Of a DNA stretch of 64,000 bases, positions 25,260-35,849 are shown in pieces. Each line of letters starts with the position of its first letter. Within the stretch, counting starts at the first letter, position 1. The stretch spans positions 5,537,501-5,601,500 of the forward strand of contig NC_014391.1 in NCBI RefSeq assembly GCF_000145235.1. The letters run 5' to 3'. The DNA comes from Micromonospora aurantiaca ATCC 27029. GTDB lineage: Bacteria > Actinomycetota > Actinomycetes > Mycobacteriales > Micromonosporaceae. The notes beneath the pieces were generated by a model. That model did not search any database, had not been told where the DNA came from, and saw nothing but the letters and a program-made list of their open reading frames with translations. Both the position numbers and the translations under genes were made by a program.

Positions 25260-25673
25260 TCAGCCCTTGCCGGCGTGGCTGGCGAGCTGGTCGAGGCCCT
25301 GGATGATGCCGCCGGCCAGGTCGCCGCCGCCGAAGGAGGCCACCATGGAGAGCGCGGCCAGCTTGGCGTACGTGTCCGGGATGCGCTTGCGCGCGTACTT
25401 GCCGGTGACGATCTCCAGCTGCCGCTGGTTGGGCGACACCGCGATCAGCACCGAGCGGTCCGGGTCGGCGAGCTGGCGGTGCAGCCGCTCGGCGTGCTCC
25501 CGGATCGGCTCGTCGAGGCCGCCGACGTAGACCGAGAAGACCAGACCGGTGCCCTGGTCGGCGAGGCGCAGGGCCTCGTCGATGCGGAGCAGCTGACGGG
25601 TCGAGAACGGTCCGTCCAGCACCTCGGGCGGGGTGCCCGTCCCCGTCGTGGGCCGCGCTTCACCAACGGTCAC
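25260..25673 (-). CDS. DUF5130 (TPM-like) protein, Rv2468c type
   Basis: A 137-residue protein of the DUF5130 family, related to the TPM fold. Conserved stretches are F-S-T-R-Q-L-L-R-I-D-E-A-L, F-S-V-Y-V-G, H-A-E-R-L-H and V-L-I-A-V-S-P-N-Q-R-Q-L-E-I-V-T-G. The role is unknown. I place the start at GTG 25673, which has GGAGG five bases upstream; an earlier GTG (25691) would lengthen the overlap with ctaJ. It overlaps the ctaJ stop by about 14 bases, implying translational coupling. The same pair lies beside pepN in mycobacteria. Confidence 0.78.
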   Translation of the reverse strand: MTVGEARPTTGTGTPPEVLDGPFSTRQLLRIDEALRLADQGTGLVFSVYVGGLDEPIREHAERLHRQLADPDRSVLIAVSPNQRQLEIVTGKYARKRIPDTYAKLAALSMVASFGGGDLAGGIIQGLDQLASHAGKG

Positions 25674-25962
25674 TTGCGCCTCCGGTTCCACCGGCCGGCG
25701 CCTCCCGGCCGGCCTGCTCCTGCTTGCGGCTGGTCAACGCCGGCGCCTGCGCCCCGGCGGCCAGCGCCGTGCCGGCCGAGTCGGCCAGCTGCTCCGGACG
25801 GCCCAGGAACCAGACCGGAGTGAAGTCGAAGGGCCGGCCCGGCCGGTAGCGCTTGGCGCCGCCACCGTTGCCGCGGCTGCCGACGGCCGCCAGGGCGGCG
25901 ATCAGCAGCACCGCGGCGGCCGGGATGCCGACGAAGACCACCAACGTCTCGGTAACAGACAA
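25660..25962 (-). CDS. ctaJ: Putative aa3-type cytochrome oxidase subunit CtaJ
   Basis: A 100-residue single-pass membrane protein: S-V-T-E-T-L-V-V-F-V-G-I-P followed by a hydrophobic helix (about 5-30), then K-R-Y-R-P-G-R-P-F-D-F-T-P-V-W-F-L, the hallmark of the small actinobacterial protein found in the III2-IV2 respiratory supercomplex. The best start is TTG 25962, because GGGGG lies eight bases upstream and the family begins M-S-V-x-E-T; the ATG at 26040 would add an unrelated segment. Coupled to the DUF5130 gene. The assignment rests on this motif and on position next to the DUF5130 and pepN genes. Confidence 0.7.
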   Translation of the reverse strand: MSVTETLVVFVGIPAAAVLLIAALAAVGSRGNGGGAKRYRPGRPFDFTPVWFLGRPEQLADSAGTALAAGAQAPALTSRKQEQAGREAPAGGTGGASDRW

Positions 25963-26014
25963 TCCCAACGCCCCCAGGCGGAAAGAGAGACCAGGAATGG
26001 TGCGGGTCGGCCGG

Positions 26015-27487
<1,473 letters not shown>

Positions 27488-27542
27488 GCCGTCCATCCTG
27501 CCGGTCCGGCGGCCGGGAGGCCGGGCGACACGTCCGGCGGCA

Positions 27543-27593
27543 GGTCCATATGCGGGTGATCCGGCCGGCGGCGGCCGGTCCATATGCGGGTGA
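27543..27593. repeat. Paired direct repeats GGTCCATATGCGGGTGA
   Basis: The 17-base sequence GGTCCATATGCGGGTGA occurs at 27543-27559 and again at 27577-27593, 34 bp apart. That spacing is close to three helical turns, so a dimer could bind both on one DNA face. The repeats lie between the divergent amidase and hydrolase starts, and CATATG is a local AT-rich spot. Confidence 0.75.
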
Positions 27594-27645
27594 CATGACC
27601 GGTTCGGGATGGTCCGCCGGGCGGGCGTGACGCGCAGGATGTGTA

Positions 27646-27663
27646 GATCGACGCGAGTCGATC
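27646..27663. promoter_or_regulatory. Candidate operator dyad upstream of the polyester hydrolase
   Basis: GATCGAC (27646-27652) and GTCGATC (27657-27663) form a perfect 7-bp dyad around GCGA, 34 bases before the GTG start. A repressor dimer site is plausible; no regulator gene is adjacent. Confidence 0.35.
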
Positions 27664-27696
27664 GAAGGCCGCCCCCACCACCCCGAGGAGCACGCC

Positions 27697-28629
27697 GTGC
27701 ACCACGCACCCGGCACACCGGACCGCCCGTCCCGGCTTCCGCGCGCCCTGCGCCCCCTGCTCGCCCTCGCCCTGACCGCCGCCGGCCTCGCCGCCCTGCC
27801 GGTGACCCCGGCCGGCGCCGGTGACGGCGGGCCGGCGGCAGCGCTGGCCGCGAACCCCTACGAGCGCGGCCCCGCGCCCACCACCGCCTCCATCGAGGCC
27901 ACCCGGGGCCCGTTCGCGACCGCCCAGACCACCGTCTCCGCATCGAGCGTCAGCGGCTTCCGCGGTGGCACGATCTACTACCCGACCAGCACCGCCGAGG
28001 GCACGTTCGGCGCGGTCGCGATCTCCCCCGGCTTCACCGCCGGCCAGTCGGCAGTCTCCTGGCTCGGGCCGCGGCTGGCCTCGCAGGGCTTCGTGGTCAT
28101 CACCATCGACACCCTCTCCGTCTACGACCAGCCGGCCAGCCGCGGCACCCAGCTCCTGGCCGCCCTGGACTACCTGACCAACACCAGCGCGGTACGTACC
28201 CGCATCGACCGCAACCGGCTCGCCGTGATGGGGCACTCGATGGGCGGCGGCGGCAGCCTGTCGGCGGCGAACGCCCGGCCCGCGCTCCAGGCGGCGATCC
28301 CGCTGACCGGCTGGCACACGACGAAGAACTGGTCGTCGGTACGCGTGCCGACGCTCGTCATCGGCGCCGAGAACGACTCGGTGGCACCGGTGTCGTCGCA
28401 CTCGGAGCCGTTCTACACCAGCCTGCCGGCCACGCTGGACAAGGCGTACCTGGAGTTGAACGCGGCCAGCCACTCGGCGCCGACCTCGCCGAACGTGACA
28501 GTCGCGAAATACAGCATCTCGTGGCTCAAGCGGTTCGTCGACGACGACACCCGCTACGAGCAGTTCCTCTGCCCGGCGCCTCGCGGCACCGCGATCGAGG
28601 AGTACCGGGACACCTGCCCGCACTCCTGA
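27697..28629 (+). CDS. Secreted cutinase / polyester hydrolase (PET-hydrolase-like)
   Basis: A 310-residue alpha/beta hydrolase that follows Thermobifida cutinases almost motif by motif: [38 protein letters not shown]. Residues about 15-42 are a signal peptide. The triad is Ser181 (G-H-S-M-G-G-G-G), Asp227 (E-N-D-S-V-A-P) and His259 (S-H-S-A-P). The substrate-clamp residues of PET hydrolases are Phe113, Met182 and Trp206, and Cys292/Cys307 give the C-terminal disulfide. It should hydrolyse cutin-like or synthetic polyesters outside the cell. The start is GTG 27697 with GAGGAG at 27685-27690. Activity on PET is inference. Confidence 0.92.
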   Translation: MHHAPGTPDRPSRLPRALRPLLALALTAAGLAALPVTPAGAGDGGPAAALAANPYERGPAPTTASIEATRGPFATAQTTVSASSVSGFRGGTIYYPTSTAEGTFGAVAISPGFTAGQSAVSWLGPRLASQGFVVITIDTLSVYDQPASRGTQLLAALDYLTNTSAVRTRIDRNRLAVMGHSMGGGGSLSAANARPALQAAIPLTGWHTTKNWSSVRVPTLVIGAENDSVAPVSSHSEPFYTSLPATLDKAYLELNAASHSAPTSPNVTVAKYSISWLKRFVDDDTRYEQFLCPAPRGTAIEEYRDTCPHS

Positions 28630-28634
28630 GCCGT

Positions 28635-28669
28635 TCCGGGTGCGTCTGCCCTCGGCAGACGCACCCGGA
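28635..28669. terminator. Bidirectional hairpin terminator
   Basis: A perfect 16-bp stem (28635-28650 with 28654-28669) with a 3-nt loop lies between the convergent polyester hydrolase (ends 28629) and the last gene of the tryptophan operon (ends 28675). Confidence 0.85.
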
Positions 28670-28674
28670 GTTCG

Positions 28675-29670
28675 TCAGCGGCCGAGGAACCGCAGCGCGT
28701 TGCCACCGAGCAACGCGTCCCGCTGCGCGTCGGTGAGGAAGTCCGCCCGGTGCACCACCTGGCCGACCGGCCGCTCCCCCAGCGGGTACGGGTAGTCGCT
28801 GCCGAGCAGCACCCGCTCGGCGCCCATGGTGTCCACGAGCAGCCGCAGCGCGGCCGGCTCGAAGACCACCGAGTCGACGTGGAACCTGTCGACGTACGAG
28901 CTGGGCGGCGCGCTGGACGCGCCGCGCACCAGGTCTCCGCGGCGGTGCCAGGCGTTGTCGGCGCGGCCCAGCCAGAACGGGAAGCTGCCGCCGCCGTGCG
29001 CGAAGCAGATCCGCAGCGTGTCCGGCACCCGGTCGAACACGCCGCCGAGGATCAGCGCGAGCACCGACAGGTGCGTCTCGGCCGGCATCCCGGTCAGCCA
29101 GCGGGCCATCCAGCGGTCCAGCCGGGGGCCGCCGGGCATGTCCCACGGGTGCACGAACACCGGCGCGCCGACCTCGGCGCAGTGGGTCAGGAACTGCACG
29201 ATGCCCTCGTCGTCCAGGTCCCGGTCGCCGACGTGGTTGCCGATCTCCACGCCGGCGTGCCCCGCCGACAGGCAGCGGTCCAGCTCGGCGCAGGCCGCGT
29301 CCGGGTCCTGCAACGGCACCTGGCAGAACGGCACCAGCCGGCCGTTGCCGGCCGCTGTGACCTCCAGCGTGAGGTCGTTGAAGATCCGGGCCACCTTGAC
29401 CGCCTGGTCAGCCGGTCGGTCGTAGCTGAAGAACACCGGGGTGGGCGAGACGACCTGCACGTCCACGCCGTCGGCCTCCATGTCGGCCAGCCGGGTCGGC
29501 GCGTCCCAGCACTGCGCGCCGATCGGGCGGAACTCCGTCTCCCCCACCATGATCATGGCGGCGCGCTCGGAGTCCACCCGCAGCCAGGGCCAGCCGGACC
29601 CGCCGCACGCCGCGGCGAGGTCCGGCCACCCCTTCGGTACGACGTGCGTGTGCACGTCCACGACCGGCAC
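28675..29670 (-). CDS. nbaD: Aminocarboxymuconate-semialdehyde decarboxylase (ACMSD)
   Basis: Removes CO2 from 2-amino-3-carboxymuconate 6-semialdehyde, directing the tryptophan route into meta-cleavage rather than to quinolinate. The 331-residue amidohydrolase-fold protein has the metal motif V-D-V-H-T-H, a V-H-P-W-D-M loop, the F-A-H-G-G-G metal His and the L-L-G-S-D-Y-P-Y-P catalytic Asp. Last gene of the leftward operon; its GTG start (29670) is three bases past the dioxygenase stop. It ends just before a shared terminator. Confidence 0.92.
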   Translation of the reverse strand: MPVVDVHTHVVPKGWPDLAAACGGSGWPWLRVDSERAAMIMVGETEFRPIGAQCWDAPTRLADMEADGVDVQVVSPTPVFFSYDRPADQAVKVARIFNDLTLEVTAAGNGRLVPFCQVPLQDPDAACAELDRCLSAGHAGVEIGNHVGDRDLDDEGIVQFLTHCAEVGAPVFVHPWDMPGGPRLDRWMARWLTGMPAETHLSVLALILGGVFDRVPDTLRICFAHGGGSFPFWLGRADNAWHRRGDLVRGASSAPPSSYVDRFHVDSVVFEPAALRLLVDTMGAERVLLGSDYPYPLGERPVGQVVHRADFLTDAQRDALLGGNALRFLGR

Positions 29671-29673
29671 GCG

Positions 29674-30198
29674 TCAGCCCTTGCCCGGGTGCAGCGCGCC
29701 GCAGTTGTCGCAGGTACGGGCCTTCTCGTCGGCGTAGAAGGCGGCGAAGACCGGGGGCAGGTCGGCGGCGATGTCGCGGACCTGCAACTCCACCTCGTGC
29801 ACCTTGTGGTGGCACTCGCCGCAGTACCACTGGAACTTCTCCAGCGTGCCCTCCTCGCGGACCCGCTCGATCACCATGCCGATCGAGCCGGCCTCGGGAC
29901 GCTGCGGCGAGTGCGGCGTGTTGCGCGGCAGCATCCACATCTGCCCCTCGCGCACGTGCACCGTACGCGGGCCCTCGGGCAGCATCAGGTTGATGTGCAT
30001 GTTGCCCTTGACCTGGTAGAAGAACTCCTCGTACGGGTCGACGTGGAAGTCCGTGCGCTGGTTCGGGCCGCCCACCACCATGACGATGAAGTCGTCGCTG
30101 CCGGGCAGCATCTCCTTGTTGCCCACCGGGGGCTTGAGCAGGTGCTGGTTCTCGCCGATCCAGCCGGAGAAGCTGAACGGCTCGGCGATCTCACTCAT
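29674..30198 (-). CDS. nbaC: 3-Hydroxyanthranilate 3,4-dioxygenase
   Basis: An extradiol cupin dioxygenase that opens 3-hydroxyanthranilate to 2-amino-3-carboxymuconate semialdehyde. The 174-residue sequence has the Fe ligands H-V-D-P-Y-E-E (His, Glu) and a later His (N-T-P-H-S-P-Q-R-P), plus the C-terminal rubredoxin-like site C-G-E-C ... C-D-N-C-G of the bacterial, single-cupin type. Its ATG overlaps the stop of the upstream deaminase gene (ATGAGTGA), so translation is coupled. Confidence 0.95.
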   Translation of the reverse strand: MSEIAEPFSFSGWIGENQHLLKPPVGNKEMLPGSDDFIVMVVGGPNQRTDFHVDPYEEFFYQVKGNMHINLMLPEGPRTVHVREGQMWMLPRNTPHSPQRPEAGSIGMVIERVREEGTLEKFQWYCGECHHKVHEVELQVRDIAADLPPVFAAFYADEKARTCDNCGALHPGKG

Positions 30199-30616
30199 GG
30201 GAACCTCCCGACGGAAGTAGGGCGACGGCCTGCATCTCGATCAGCAGATGCGGATGCGGAAGCTGGTGCACGGCGACTGTGGTCCGGGTCGGCCCGGTGA
30301 CGTCGAAGAACTCCGCCCACACCTCGTTGTAGCCGCCGAAGTCGTTCATGTTGACCAGGTAGCTGGTGACCTGCACCAGGTCGTTCAGGTCGGCGCCGAC
30401 CGAGCGGAGCAGGTCGCGGATGTTCTCGACCACGGCCCGGGTCTGCTCCCGGATGTCCAGGTCGGTGGTGCCGAACTCGTCCACCGACACCCCGGCGAAC
30501 GTGTTGTCCGGCCGGCGCGACGACGTACCGGAGACGTAGACGAACCCGCCGGCCACCTTGACGTGCGGGAACGCGCCCCGCGGCACGGCCTTCCCGGCCA
30601 CCACCCGGGCGGTCAC
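30191..30616 (-). CDS. nbaF: 2-Aminomuconate deaminase (RidA family)
   Basis: A 141-residue RidA/YjgF-fold protein. Context makes it the 2-aminomuconate deaminase giving 2-oxo-3-hexenedioate and ammonia. Family features: G-F-V-Y-V-S-G-T-S, the [11 protein letters not shown] region, and the substrate-binding Arg in G-P-T-R-T-T-V. I take GTG 30616 ([10 protein letters not shown]) as start; the frame stays open upstream only because the 60-bp-period tandem repeat (30624-30739) happens to read through. Its ribosome site lies inside that repeat. Confidence 0.85.
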   Translation of the reverse strand: MTARVVAGKAVPRGAFPHVKVAGGFVYVSGTSSRRPDNTFAGVSVDEFGTTDLDIREQTRAVVENIRDLLRSVGADLNDLVQVTSYLVNMNDFGGYNEVWAEFFDVTGPTRTTVAVHQLPHPHLLIEMQAVALLPSGGSHE

Positions 30617-30623
30617 GGCAGAA

Positions 30624-30739
30624 CCGCTTTCCGTTCGCGACTGCGGGGCTCGCAGACCCGGCTCACTCCTCGCGCTCACCGGGCCGCTTTCCGTTCGCGA
30701 CTGCGGGGCTCGCAGACCCGGCTCACTCCTCGCGCTCAC
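30624..30739 (-). repeat. Two 56-bp tandem copies, period 60 bp, inside the tryptophan operon
   Basis: Positions 30624-30679 and 30684-30739 are identical over 56 bp. On the minus strand each begins GTGAGCGCGAGGAGTGAGC and contains a CTGCGAG-CCC-CGCAG hairpin. The upstream copy supplies the TGA stop of the decarboxylase gene (30736-30738); the other ends eight bases before the deaminase start. AGGAG within each copy might recruit ribosomes. Confidence 0.92.
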
Positions 30740-31509
30740 GAGAGGGCCTTCAGAGAGGCGGAACCCAGCTTCTCGACAGTGGCGCGGACGTGCGCACCGG
30801 GGCGCAGCGGCACCGCGGCGGTGGCCGCGCCGGCCAGGAACACCCAGCCCTTGCGCAGTCGTACGCCGTGCCGGCCGGCCAGCCGCAGCCCCTCGTCCAG
30901 CGCGCGGCGCGGGTCGCCGAGGATGGCAGCGGTCGAGCCGACCTGCGCCACCCGCCCGTCGATCTCCAGCAGCACGCCGAGGTTGTCCAGCCCGTCCGGC
31001 ACCGGCGACCACGGCCCCACCACGAACGCGGCGGCCGAGGTGTTGTCGGCGATCACGTCCGGCAGCGAGAAGGTGAAGTTCGCGTACCGGGAGTCGATCA
31101 GCTCGATCGCCGGGGCGACCGCGCGGACGGCACGGGTGAACGAGCCGACCGGTTCGCCCGGGTCGGGCAGCCGGTCCAGCAGGAACGCCACCTCCGGCTC
31201 GACCCGGGGGTGGATGAAATCGCCGACGTCGACGCCGCCGCCGTCGGGCACCCGCATCACGTCGGTCAGCCGGCCCCAGATCACCTCGTCCACGCCGACC
31301 TGCGCCATCTTGGCCTTGCTGGTGAGCCCCATCTTGAGGCCGACCAGCCGCTCACCCCGGTCGAGGCGGCGCTTGACCAGCGCGGTCTGCACCGCGTACG
31401 CGGCGTCGACGTCGAGGCCGGTCTCGGCGGCCAGCTGCGGGATCGCGGTGGCGTCGTCGGCCGCCGCACCCAGCTTCTCCGCGATGCCGGCGATGTCCGG
31501 CCCGATCAT
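30736..31509 (-). CDS. 2-Oxo-3-hexenedioate (4-oxalocrotonate) decarboxylase
   Basis: Decarboxylates 2-oxo-3-hexenedioate to 2-hydroxypenta-2,4-dienoate. It belongs to the same fumarylacetoacetase-like superfamily as the hydratase gene at 33490; the two usually form a complex. The 257 residues show [11 protein letters not shown], the metal ligands [10 protein letters not shown] and the I-D-S-R-Y substrate loop. Its ATG overlaps the aldolase stop by four bases (ATGA). It corresponds to NbaG of the Pseudomonas nitrobenzoate cluster. The stop codon lies in the tandem repeat. Confidence 0.88.
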   Translation of the reverse strand: MIGPDIAGIAEKLGAAADDATAIPQLAAETGLDVDAAYAVQTALVKRRLDRGERLVGLKMGLTSKAKMAQVGVDEVIWGRLTDVMRVPDGGGVDVGDFIHPRVEPEVAFLLDRLPDPGEPVGSFTRAVRAVAPAIELIDSRYANFTFSLPDVIADNTSAAAFVVGPWSPVPDGLDNLGVLLEIDGRVAQVGSTAAILGDPRRALDEGLRLAGRHGVRLRKGWVFLAGAATAAVPLRPGAHVRATVEKLGSASLKALS

Positions 31510-32561
31510 GAGTTCTCCCTACCCGCCAGGTCCAATGCCACGTCCACGATCATGTCCTCCTGGCCGCCGACCATCCGGCGACGGCCCAGCTCGACCAGGA
31601 TCGAGCGGACGTCCACGCCGTACTTGGCCGAGGCCCGCTCGGCGTGCCGCAGGAAGCTGGAGTAGACGCCCGCGTACCCCAGGGAGAGCGTCTCCCGGTC
31701 GACCTGGACCGGCCGGTCCTGCAACGGGCGGACGAGGTCGTCGGCGGCGTCCATCAGCGCGAACACGTCGCAGCCGTGCTTCCAGCCGTGCAGCTCGGCG
31801 ACCGCGACGAAGACCTCCAGCGGCGCGTTGCCCGCACCGGCGCCCATGCCGGCGAGCGACGCGTCCACCCGGACGGTCCGCCCGGACGGCGAACCGAGCG
31901 GGCCGTCGCCGAGGATCCGGCCGTGCTCGACCGCCAGCACGCTGTTCGCCACACCCAGCGACAGGTTGTGGTGCGCGTGGATGCCGATCTGCGTCTCGGG
32001 TTCCAGCACCTGCCGGTACGCGTCGACGCGCTGCGCCACGTCCGACATCAGCAGCCGGCCGCCGGAGTCGGTGACGTAGACGCAGTGCGCGCCGTACGAC
32101 TCCATCAGCTTGGCCTGCGCGGCCAGCCCGGCCGGGTCGTTGAGGTGCGACATCATGAGGAACCCGGAGACGTCCATGTCGTTCTCCCGGGCCCAGGCGA
32201 TGTGCTGGGCGGAGATGTCCGCCTCGGTGCAGTGGGTGGCGATCCGGACGCTGGTCACGCCGAGCGCCTTCGCCGCCTTCAGGTCGGCGATGGTGCCGAT
32301 GCCCGGCAGCAGCAGCGTGGTGAGCCGCGCGGTGGTCAGCACCTCGGCGGCGGCGGCGATCCAGTCCGCGTCGGCGGCGGCGCCGTGCCCGTAGTTGACG
32401 CTGGAACCGGCCAGGCCGTCGCCGTGCGCCACCTCGACCGCCGCCACACCGGCCGCGTCGAGCGCGGCGGCGATGGTACGCACCTGGTCGACCGTGTAGC
32501 GGTGGGCGACGGCGTGCATGCCGTCGCGCAGCGTCACGTCCTGGATGTAGAGGTCGGTCAT
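31506..32561 (-). CDS. dmpG: 4-Hydroxy-2-oxovalerate aldolase
   Basis: Splits 4-hydroxy-2-oxovalerate to pyruvate and acetaldehyde, and channels acetaldehyde to its partner dehydrogenase encoded just upstream. The 351-residue DRE-TIM barrel starts [13 protein letters not shown] and has the metal-binding H-A-H-H-N-L-S-L-G and catalytic Asp/His region of the DmpG family. The start is ATG 32561, overlapping the dehydrogenase stop by four bases. The frame is open much further upstream but only as a shadow of that gene. Confidence 0.95.
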   Translation of the reverse strand: MTDLYIQDVTLRDGMHAVAHRYTVDQVRTIAAALDAAGVAAVEVAHGDGLAGSSVNYGHGAAADADWIAAAAEVLTTARLTTLLLPGIGTIADLKAAKALGVTSVRIATHCTEADISAQHIAWARENDMDVSGFLMMSHLNDPAGLAAQAKLMESYGAHCVYVTDSGGRLLMSDVAQRVDAYRQVLEPETQIGIHAHHNLSLGVANSVLAVEHGRILGDGPLGSPSGRTVRVDASLAGMGAGAGNAPLEVFVAVAELHGWKHGCDVFALMDAADDLVRPLQDRPVQVDRETLSLGYAGVYSSFLRHAERASAKYGVDVRSILVELGRRRMVGGQEDMIVDVALDLAGRENS

Positions 32562-33493
32562 CGGGCACTCACCTCCGGGGAACGCAGCGCCACCAGCCGC
32601 TCCGCGGTACGCAGCGCGGCCGACGTCATGATGTCCAGGTTGCCGGCGTACGCGGGCAGGTAGTGCCCGGCGCCGGAGACCTCCAGGAACACCGACACCT
32701 GGAGGCCGGTGAAGTGCCGGCCCAGCACCGGCGCGTACGTGTCCACGGCGTCGAACTGCACGTCCTGCTTGAGCCGGTAGCCGGGCACGTACTCCTGCAC
32801 GGCCTTCACCATGTCGGCCACCGAGGCGGCGATCGCGCCCCGGTCGGCGTCGGCGTCCGGGCACAGGCAGTAGACCGTGTCACGCATGAGCAGCGGCGGG
32901 TCGGCCGGGTTCAGCACGATGATGGCCTTGCCGCGCTCGGCGCCGCCGACCACCTCGATGGCGCGGGCGGTGGTCTCGGTGAACTCGTCGATGTTGGCCC
33001 GGGTGCCGGGCCCGGCCGACTTCGAGGCGATCGAGGCGACGATCTCGCCGTACGCGACGGGGGTGACCCGGCCGACCGCGTGCACGATCGGCACTGTGGC
33101 CTGGCCGCCGCAGGTCACCATGTTGACGTTCGGCTCGCCCAGGTGCTCGTCGAGGTTCACCGGCGGCACCACGTACGGGCCGATGGCCGCGGGCGTCAGG
33201 TCGACGACGGTACGGCCGTGCGCCCGCAGCACCTCGTCGTGACGCTTGTGCGCGCCGGCCGAGGTGGCGTCGAAGACGAGCTGGACGTCCGCGAACTCGG
33301 GCAGCGCCACGAGGCCGTCGACGCCCTCGGCGGTGGTGGTCACGCCGAGCCGGCGGGCCCGGGCCAGACCGTCCGAGGCCGGGTCGATGCCGGCCATCGC
33401 CACCATGCGCAGGCTCTCACTGAGCCGCAACACCTTGATCATCAGGTCGGTGCCGATGTTGCCCGACCCGAGCACTGCCACTCCGACAGTCAT
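32558..33493 (-). CDS. Acetaldehyde dehydrogenase (acylating)
   Basis: Oxidises acetaldehyde with NAD+ and CoA to acetyl-CoA, in complex with the DmpG-type aldolase. The 311 residues have the Rossmann motif L-G-S-G-N-I-G-T-D, the catalytic Cys in [10 protein letters not shown], and S-K-S-A-G-P-G-T-R. The equivalents are DmpF/MhpF/NbaJ. The gene overlaps the hydratase stop by four bases and the aldolase start by four, so three cistrons are translationally coupled. Confidence 0.95.
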   Translation of the reverse strand: MTVGVAVLGSGNIGTDLMIKVLRLSESLRMVAMAGIDPASDGLARARRLGVTTTAEGVDGLVALPEFADVQLVFDATSAGAHKRHDEVLRAHGRTVVDLTPAAIGPYVVPPVNLDEHLGEPNVNMVTCGGQATVPIVHAVGRVTPVAYGEIVASIASKSAGPGTRANIDEFTETTARAIEVVGGAERGKAIIVLNPADPPLLMRDTVYCLCPDADADRGAIAASVADMVKAVQEYVPGYRLKQDVQFDAVDTYAPVLGRHFTGLQVSVFLEVSGAGHYLPAYAGNLDIMTSAALRTAERLVALRSPEVSAR

Positions 33494-34287
33494 GACGTTC
33501 CCTCCGAGGAGAAACAGGTACGCACCGAGCCGAGCCCGGAGATGCGCGCCTCGTACGCGGCGCCGGGCGTGACCGGCACCATCGGGCCGAGCGCGCCGGA
33601 GAGCACCACGTCACCGGCCTTGAGCGGGTCGCCCGCCCGGGCCATGGTCGCGGCCAGCCACTGCAACGCGTGCAGCGGATTGCCGAGGCAGGCCGCGCCC
33701 GCGCCGACCGAAACCGGCTCACCGGCGTGCTCCAGCACCATGCCGCACAGCCGCAGGTCCACGTCGGCGAGCCGCCGGGGCGCGGTGCCGAGCACGAACA
33801 GCCCACTGGAGGCGTTGTCAGCGACCGTGTCCACGATGGAGATGTCCCAGTCGGCGATCCGCGAGTCGACGATCTCGATGGCCGGCAGCACGTGGTCCAC
33901 CGCCCGAATCAGGTCGACTGTGGTGACCCGCTCGTCCGGCAGGTCCGCGCCGAGCACGAAGGCGATCTCCGCCTCCACCCGCGGCTGGAGCAGCCGGCCG
34001 ATCGGCACCTCGACGCCGTCGCCGACGGCCATGTCGTCGAACAGCACCCCGAAGTCGGGCTGGAAGACGCCGAAGCTCTCCTGCACGGTCCGCGACGTCA
34101 GCCCGATCTTCGCGCCGACGCGGCGGTGTCCCTTGCCCAGCCGTTGCCGGGTGTAGACCTGCTGCACCTGGTACGCGGCCTCGATGTCGCCCTCGGGCAG
34201 CAGCCGGCCGCGCAGCGGCGGGCAGGGCTTCCCCTCCTGCCGGGCCACTGCGAGTTCCCGGTTGGCGGCCTCGATGTCCACGGTCAT
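33490..34287 (-). CDS. 2-Oxopent-4-enoate (2-keto-4-pentenoate) hydratase
   Basis: Adds water to 2-hydroxypenta-2,4-dienoate to give 4-hydroxy-2-oxovalerate. The 265-residue protein of the DmpE/MhpD family shows [20 protein letters not shown] and [10 protein letters not shown], paralogous to the decarboxylase at 30736. The start is ATG 34287 behind GCGAGGAGCC. The 56-bp gap before it (34288-34343) is the largest within the operon apart from the tandem repeat. Confidence 0.92.
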   Translation of the reverse strand: MTVDIEAANRELAVARQEGKPCPPLRGRLLPEGDIEAAYQVQQVYTRQRLGKGHRRVGAKIGLTSRTVQESFGVFQPDFGVLFDDMAVGDGVEVPIGRLLQPRVEAEIAFVLGADLPDERVTTVDLIRAVDHVLPAIEIVDSRIADWDISIVDTVADNASSGLFVLGTAPRRLADVDLRLCGMVLEHAGEPVSVGAGAACLGNPLHALQWLAATMARAGDPLKAGDVVLSGALGPMVPVTPGAAYEARISGLGSVRTCFSSEGTS

Positions 34288-34343
34288 GGCGGCTCCTCGC
34301 TTACGTCGCTGGGGATTCCGGCCATTCTGCCCACCGCGCGCGC

Positions 34344-35849
34344 TCATGACAGGTCCACGCAGACGTTGGTGAGTTCGGAGTAGAAGTCGAGCGAGTGCAC
34401 GCCGCCCTCGCGGCCCACGCCGGACGCCTTCACGCCGCCGAACGGGGTGCGCAGGTCGCGCAGGAACCAGGTGTTCACCCAGACGATGCCGGCGTCGAGC
34501 CGGGCGCCGGCCCGGTGCGCCCGGCCCACGTCCCGCGTCCACACCGTCGCCGCCAGGCCGTAGGCGGTGCCGTTGGCCAGCGCGAACGCCTCGTCCTCGT
34601 CGTCGAACGGCGCGACGTGCACCACCGGGCCGAAGATCTCCTCCTGGTTGGTGCGGGCGTCCGGGCCGAGTCCGGTGAGCACCGTCGGCTGCACGTACGC
34701 CCCGCCGTCGCGGGCGTCACCGAAGCGCGGCGTGCCCCCACCGGCGCGCACCTCGGCGCCCTCGGTACGGGCCAGCGCGTAGTGGCCGAGCACCTTGTCC
34801 CGGTGCCCGTGCGAGATGAGCGGCATGTTCGCGGTGGCCTCGTCGTCCGGCCAGCCGTACGCCAGCTCGTCGGCGCGCTTGGCCAGCCGCGCGGTGAACT
34901 CCTCGAACACCGGCCGCTGCACGTAGATGCGCTCGGTGCACAGGCACACCTGGCCGCCGTTGGTGAAGCTGGACCGCACCGAACCGGCGACCGCCGCGTC
35001 CAGGTCGGCGTCGGCGAACACCAGGCCGGCGTTCTTGCCGCCCAGCTCGAAGCTGACCGCCTTCACGCCGTCGGCGGCGGCGCGCATGATCGCACTTCCG
35101 GTCGCCGACTCGCCGGTGAACGTGATCGCGTCCACGCCCGGGTGCCGGGTCAGGTGCTCGCCGGCCGAGCCGGGGCCGAAGCCGTGCACCAGGTTGAACA
35201 CGCCGTCGGGCACGCCCGCCGCGGCCATCACCTCGGCCAGCAGCGTGGCCGAGGCGGGGGTCTCCTCGCTGGGCTTGACCACCACGGCGTTGCCGCAGGC
35301 CAGCGCCGGGGCGACCTTCCAGGTGAGCAGCAGCAGCGGCAGGTTCCACGGCACGATGACCGCGACCACGCCGACCGGCTTGCGGACCGCGTAGTTCAGC
35401 GCCCGGCCCCCGGCCGGGGTGACAGTGGTGAACGACTCGGTGGGCGCGGTGGCCACGATCTCGGCGAACGCCCGGAAGTTCGCAGCGCCGCGCGGGATGT
35501 CGAGCGTACGGGCCTGCGAGATGGCCTTGCCGGTGTCGGCGACCTCGGCGGCGACCAGGTCGTCGAAGCGCCGCTCCAGCTCGTCGGCGACCCGGCGCAG
35601 CACCTCGGCGCGTTCCCGCTCCCCCATCCGGCCCCACGGGCCGCGCAGCGCCGACCGGGCCGCGGCGACCGCGTCGTCCACTGTCGACTGCGACGCCTCG
35701 ACCACCTCGAACACCGGCTCGCCGGTGACCGGGCTGCGCTTGGTGAACCGGCTGCCGACGTCGACGAACTCGCCGCCGACGAAGTTGCGCAGCAGGCCGG
35801 GACCGTCCGGCGCGTGGCCGGTCATCAGGCGGGGATCCCAGAGCGTCAT
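34344..35849 (-). CDS. nbaE: 2-Aminomuconate 6-semialdehyde dehydrogenase
   Basis: An NAD-dependent aldehyde dehydrogenase oxidising 2-aminomuconate semialdehyde to 2-aminomuconate (hydroxymuconic semialdehyde is an alternative substrate of the class). The 501 residues have V-P-W-N-L-P-L, F-T-G-E-S-A-T-G, the catalytic Glu in F-E-L-G-G-K-N and Cys in G-G-Q-V-C-L-C-T-E-R, and E-E-I-F-G-P-V. The C-L-C pair is typical of the hydroxymuconic/aminomuconic subgroup. ATG 35849 overlaps the kmo stop (ATGA). Confidence 0.93.
   Translation of the reverse strand: MTLWDPRLMTGHAPDGPGLLRNFVGGEFVDVGSRFTKRSPVTGEPVFEVVEASQSTVDDAVAAARSALRGPWGRMGERERAEVLRRVADELERRFDDLVAAEVADTGKAISQARTLDIPRGAANFRAFAEIVATAPTESFTTVTPAGGRALNYAVRKPVGVVAVIVPWNLPLLLLTWKVAPALACGNAVVVKPSEETPASATLLAEVMAAAGVPDGVFNLVHGFGPGSAGEHLTRHPGVDAITFTGESATGSAIMRAAADGVKAVSFELGGKNAGLVFADADLDAAVAGSVRSSFTNGGQVCLCTERIYVQRPVFEEFTARLAKRADELAYGWPDDEATANMPLISHGHRDKVLGHYALARTEGAEVRAGGGTPRFGDARDGGAYVQPTVLTGLGPDARTNQEEIFGPVVHVAPFDDEDEAFALANGTAYGLAATVWTRDVGRAHRAGARLDAGIVWVNTWFLRDLRTPFGGVKASGVGREGGVHSLDFYSELTNVCVDLS

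Noticed and set aside
30624-30739. Possible CRISPR array
   Set aside because: Only two copies with a 4-bp spacer and no cas genes nearby; it is a tandem duplication. The decamer array at 5726-5777 has no spacers either.
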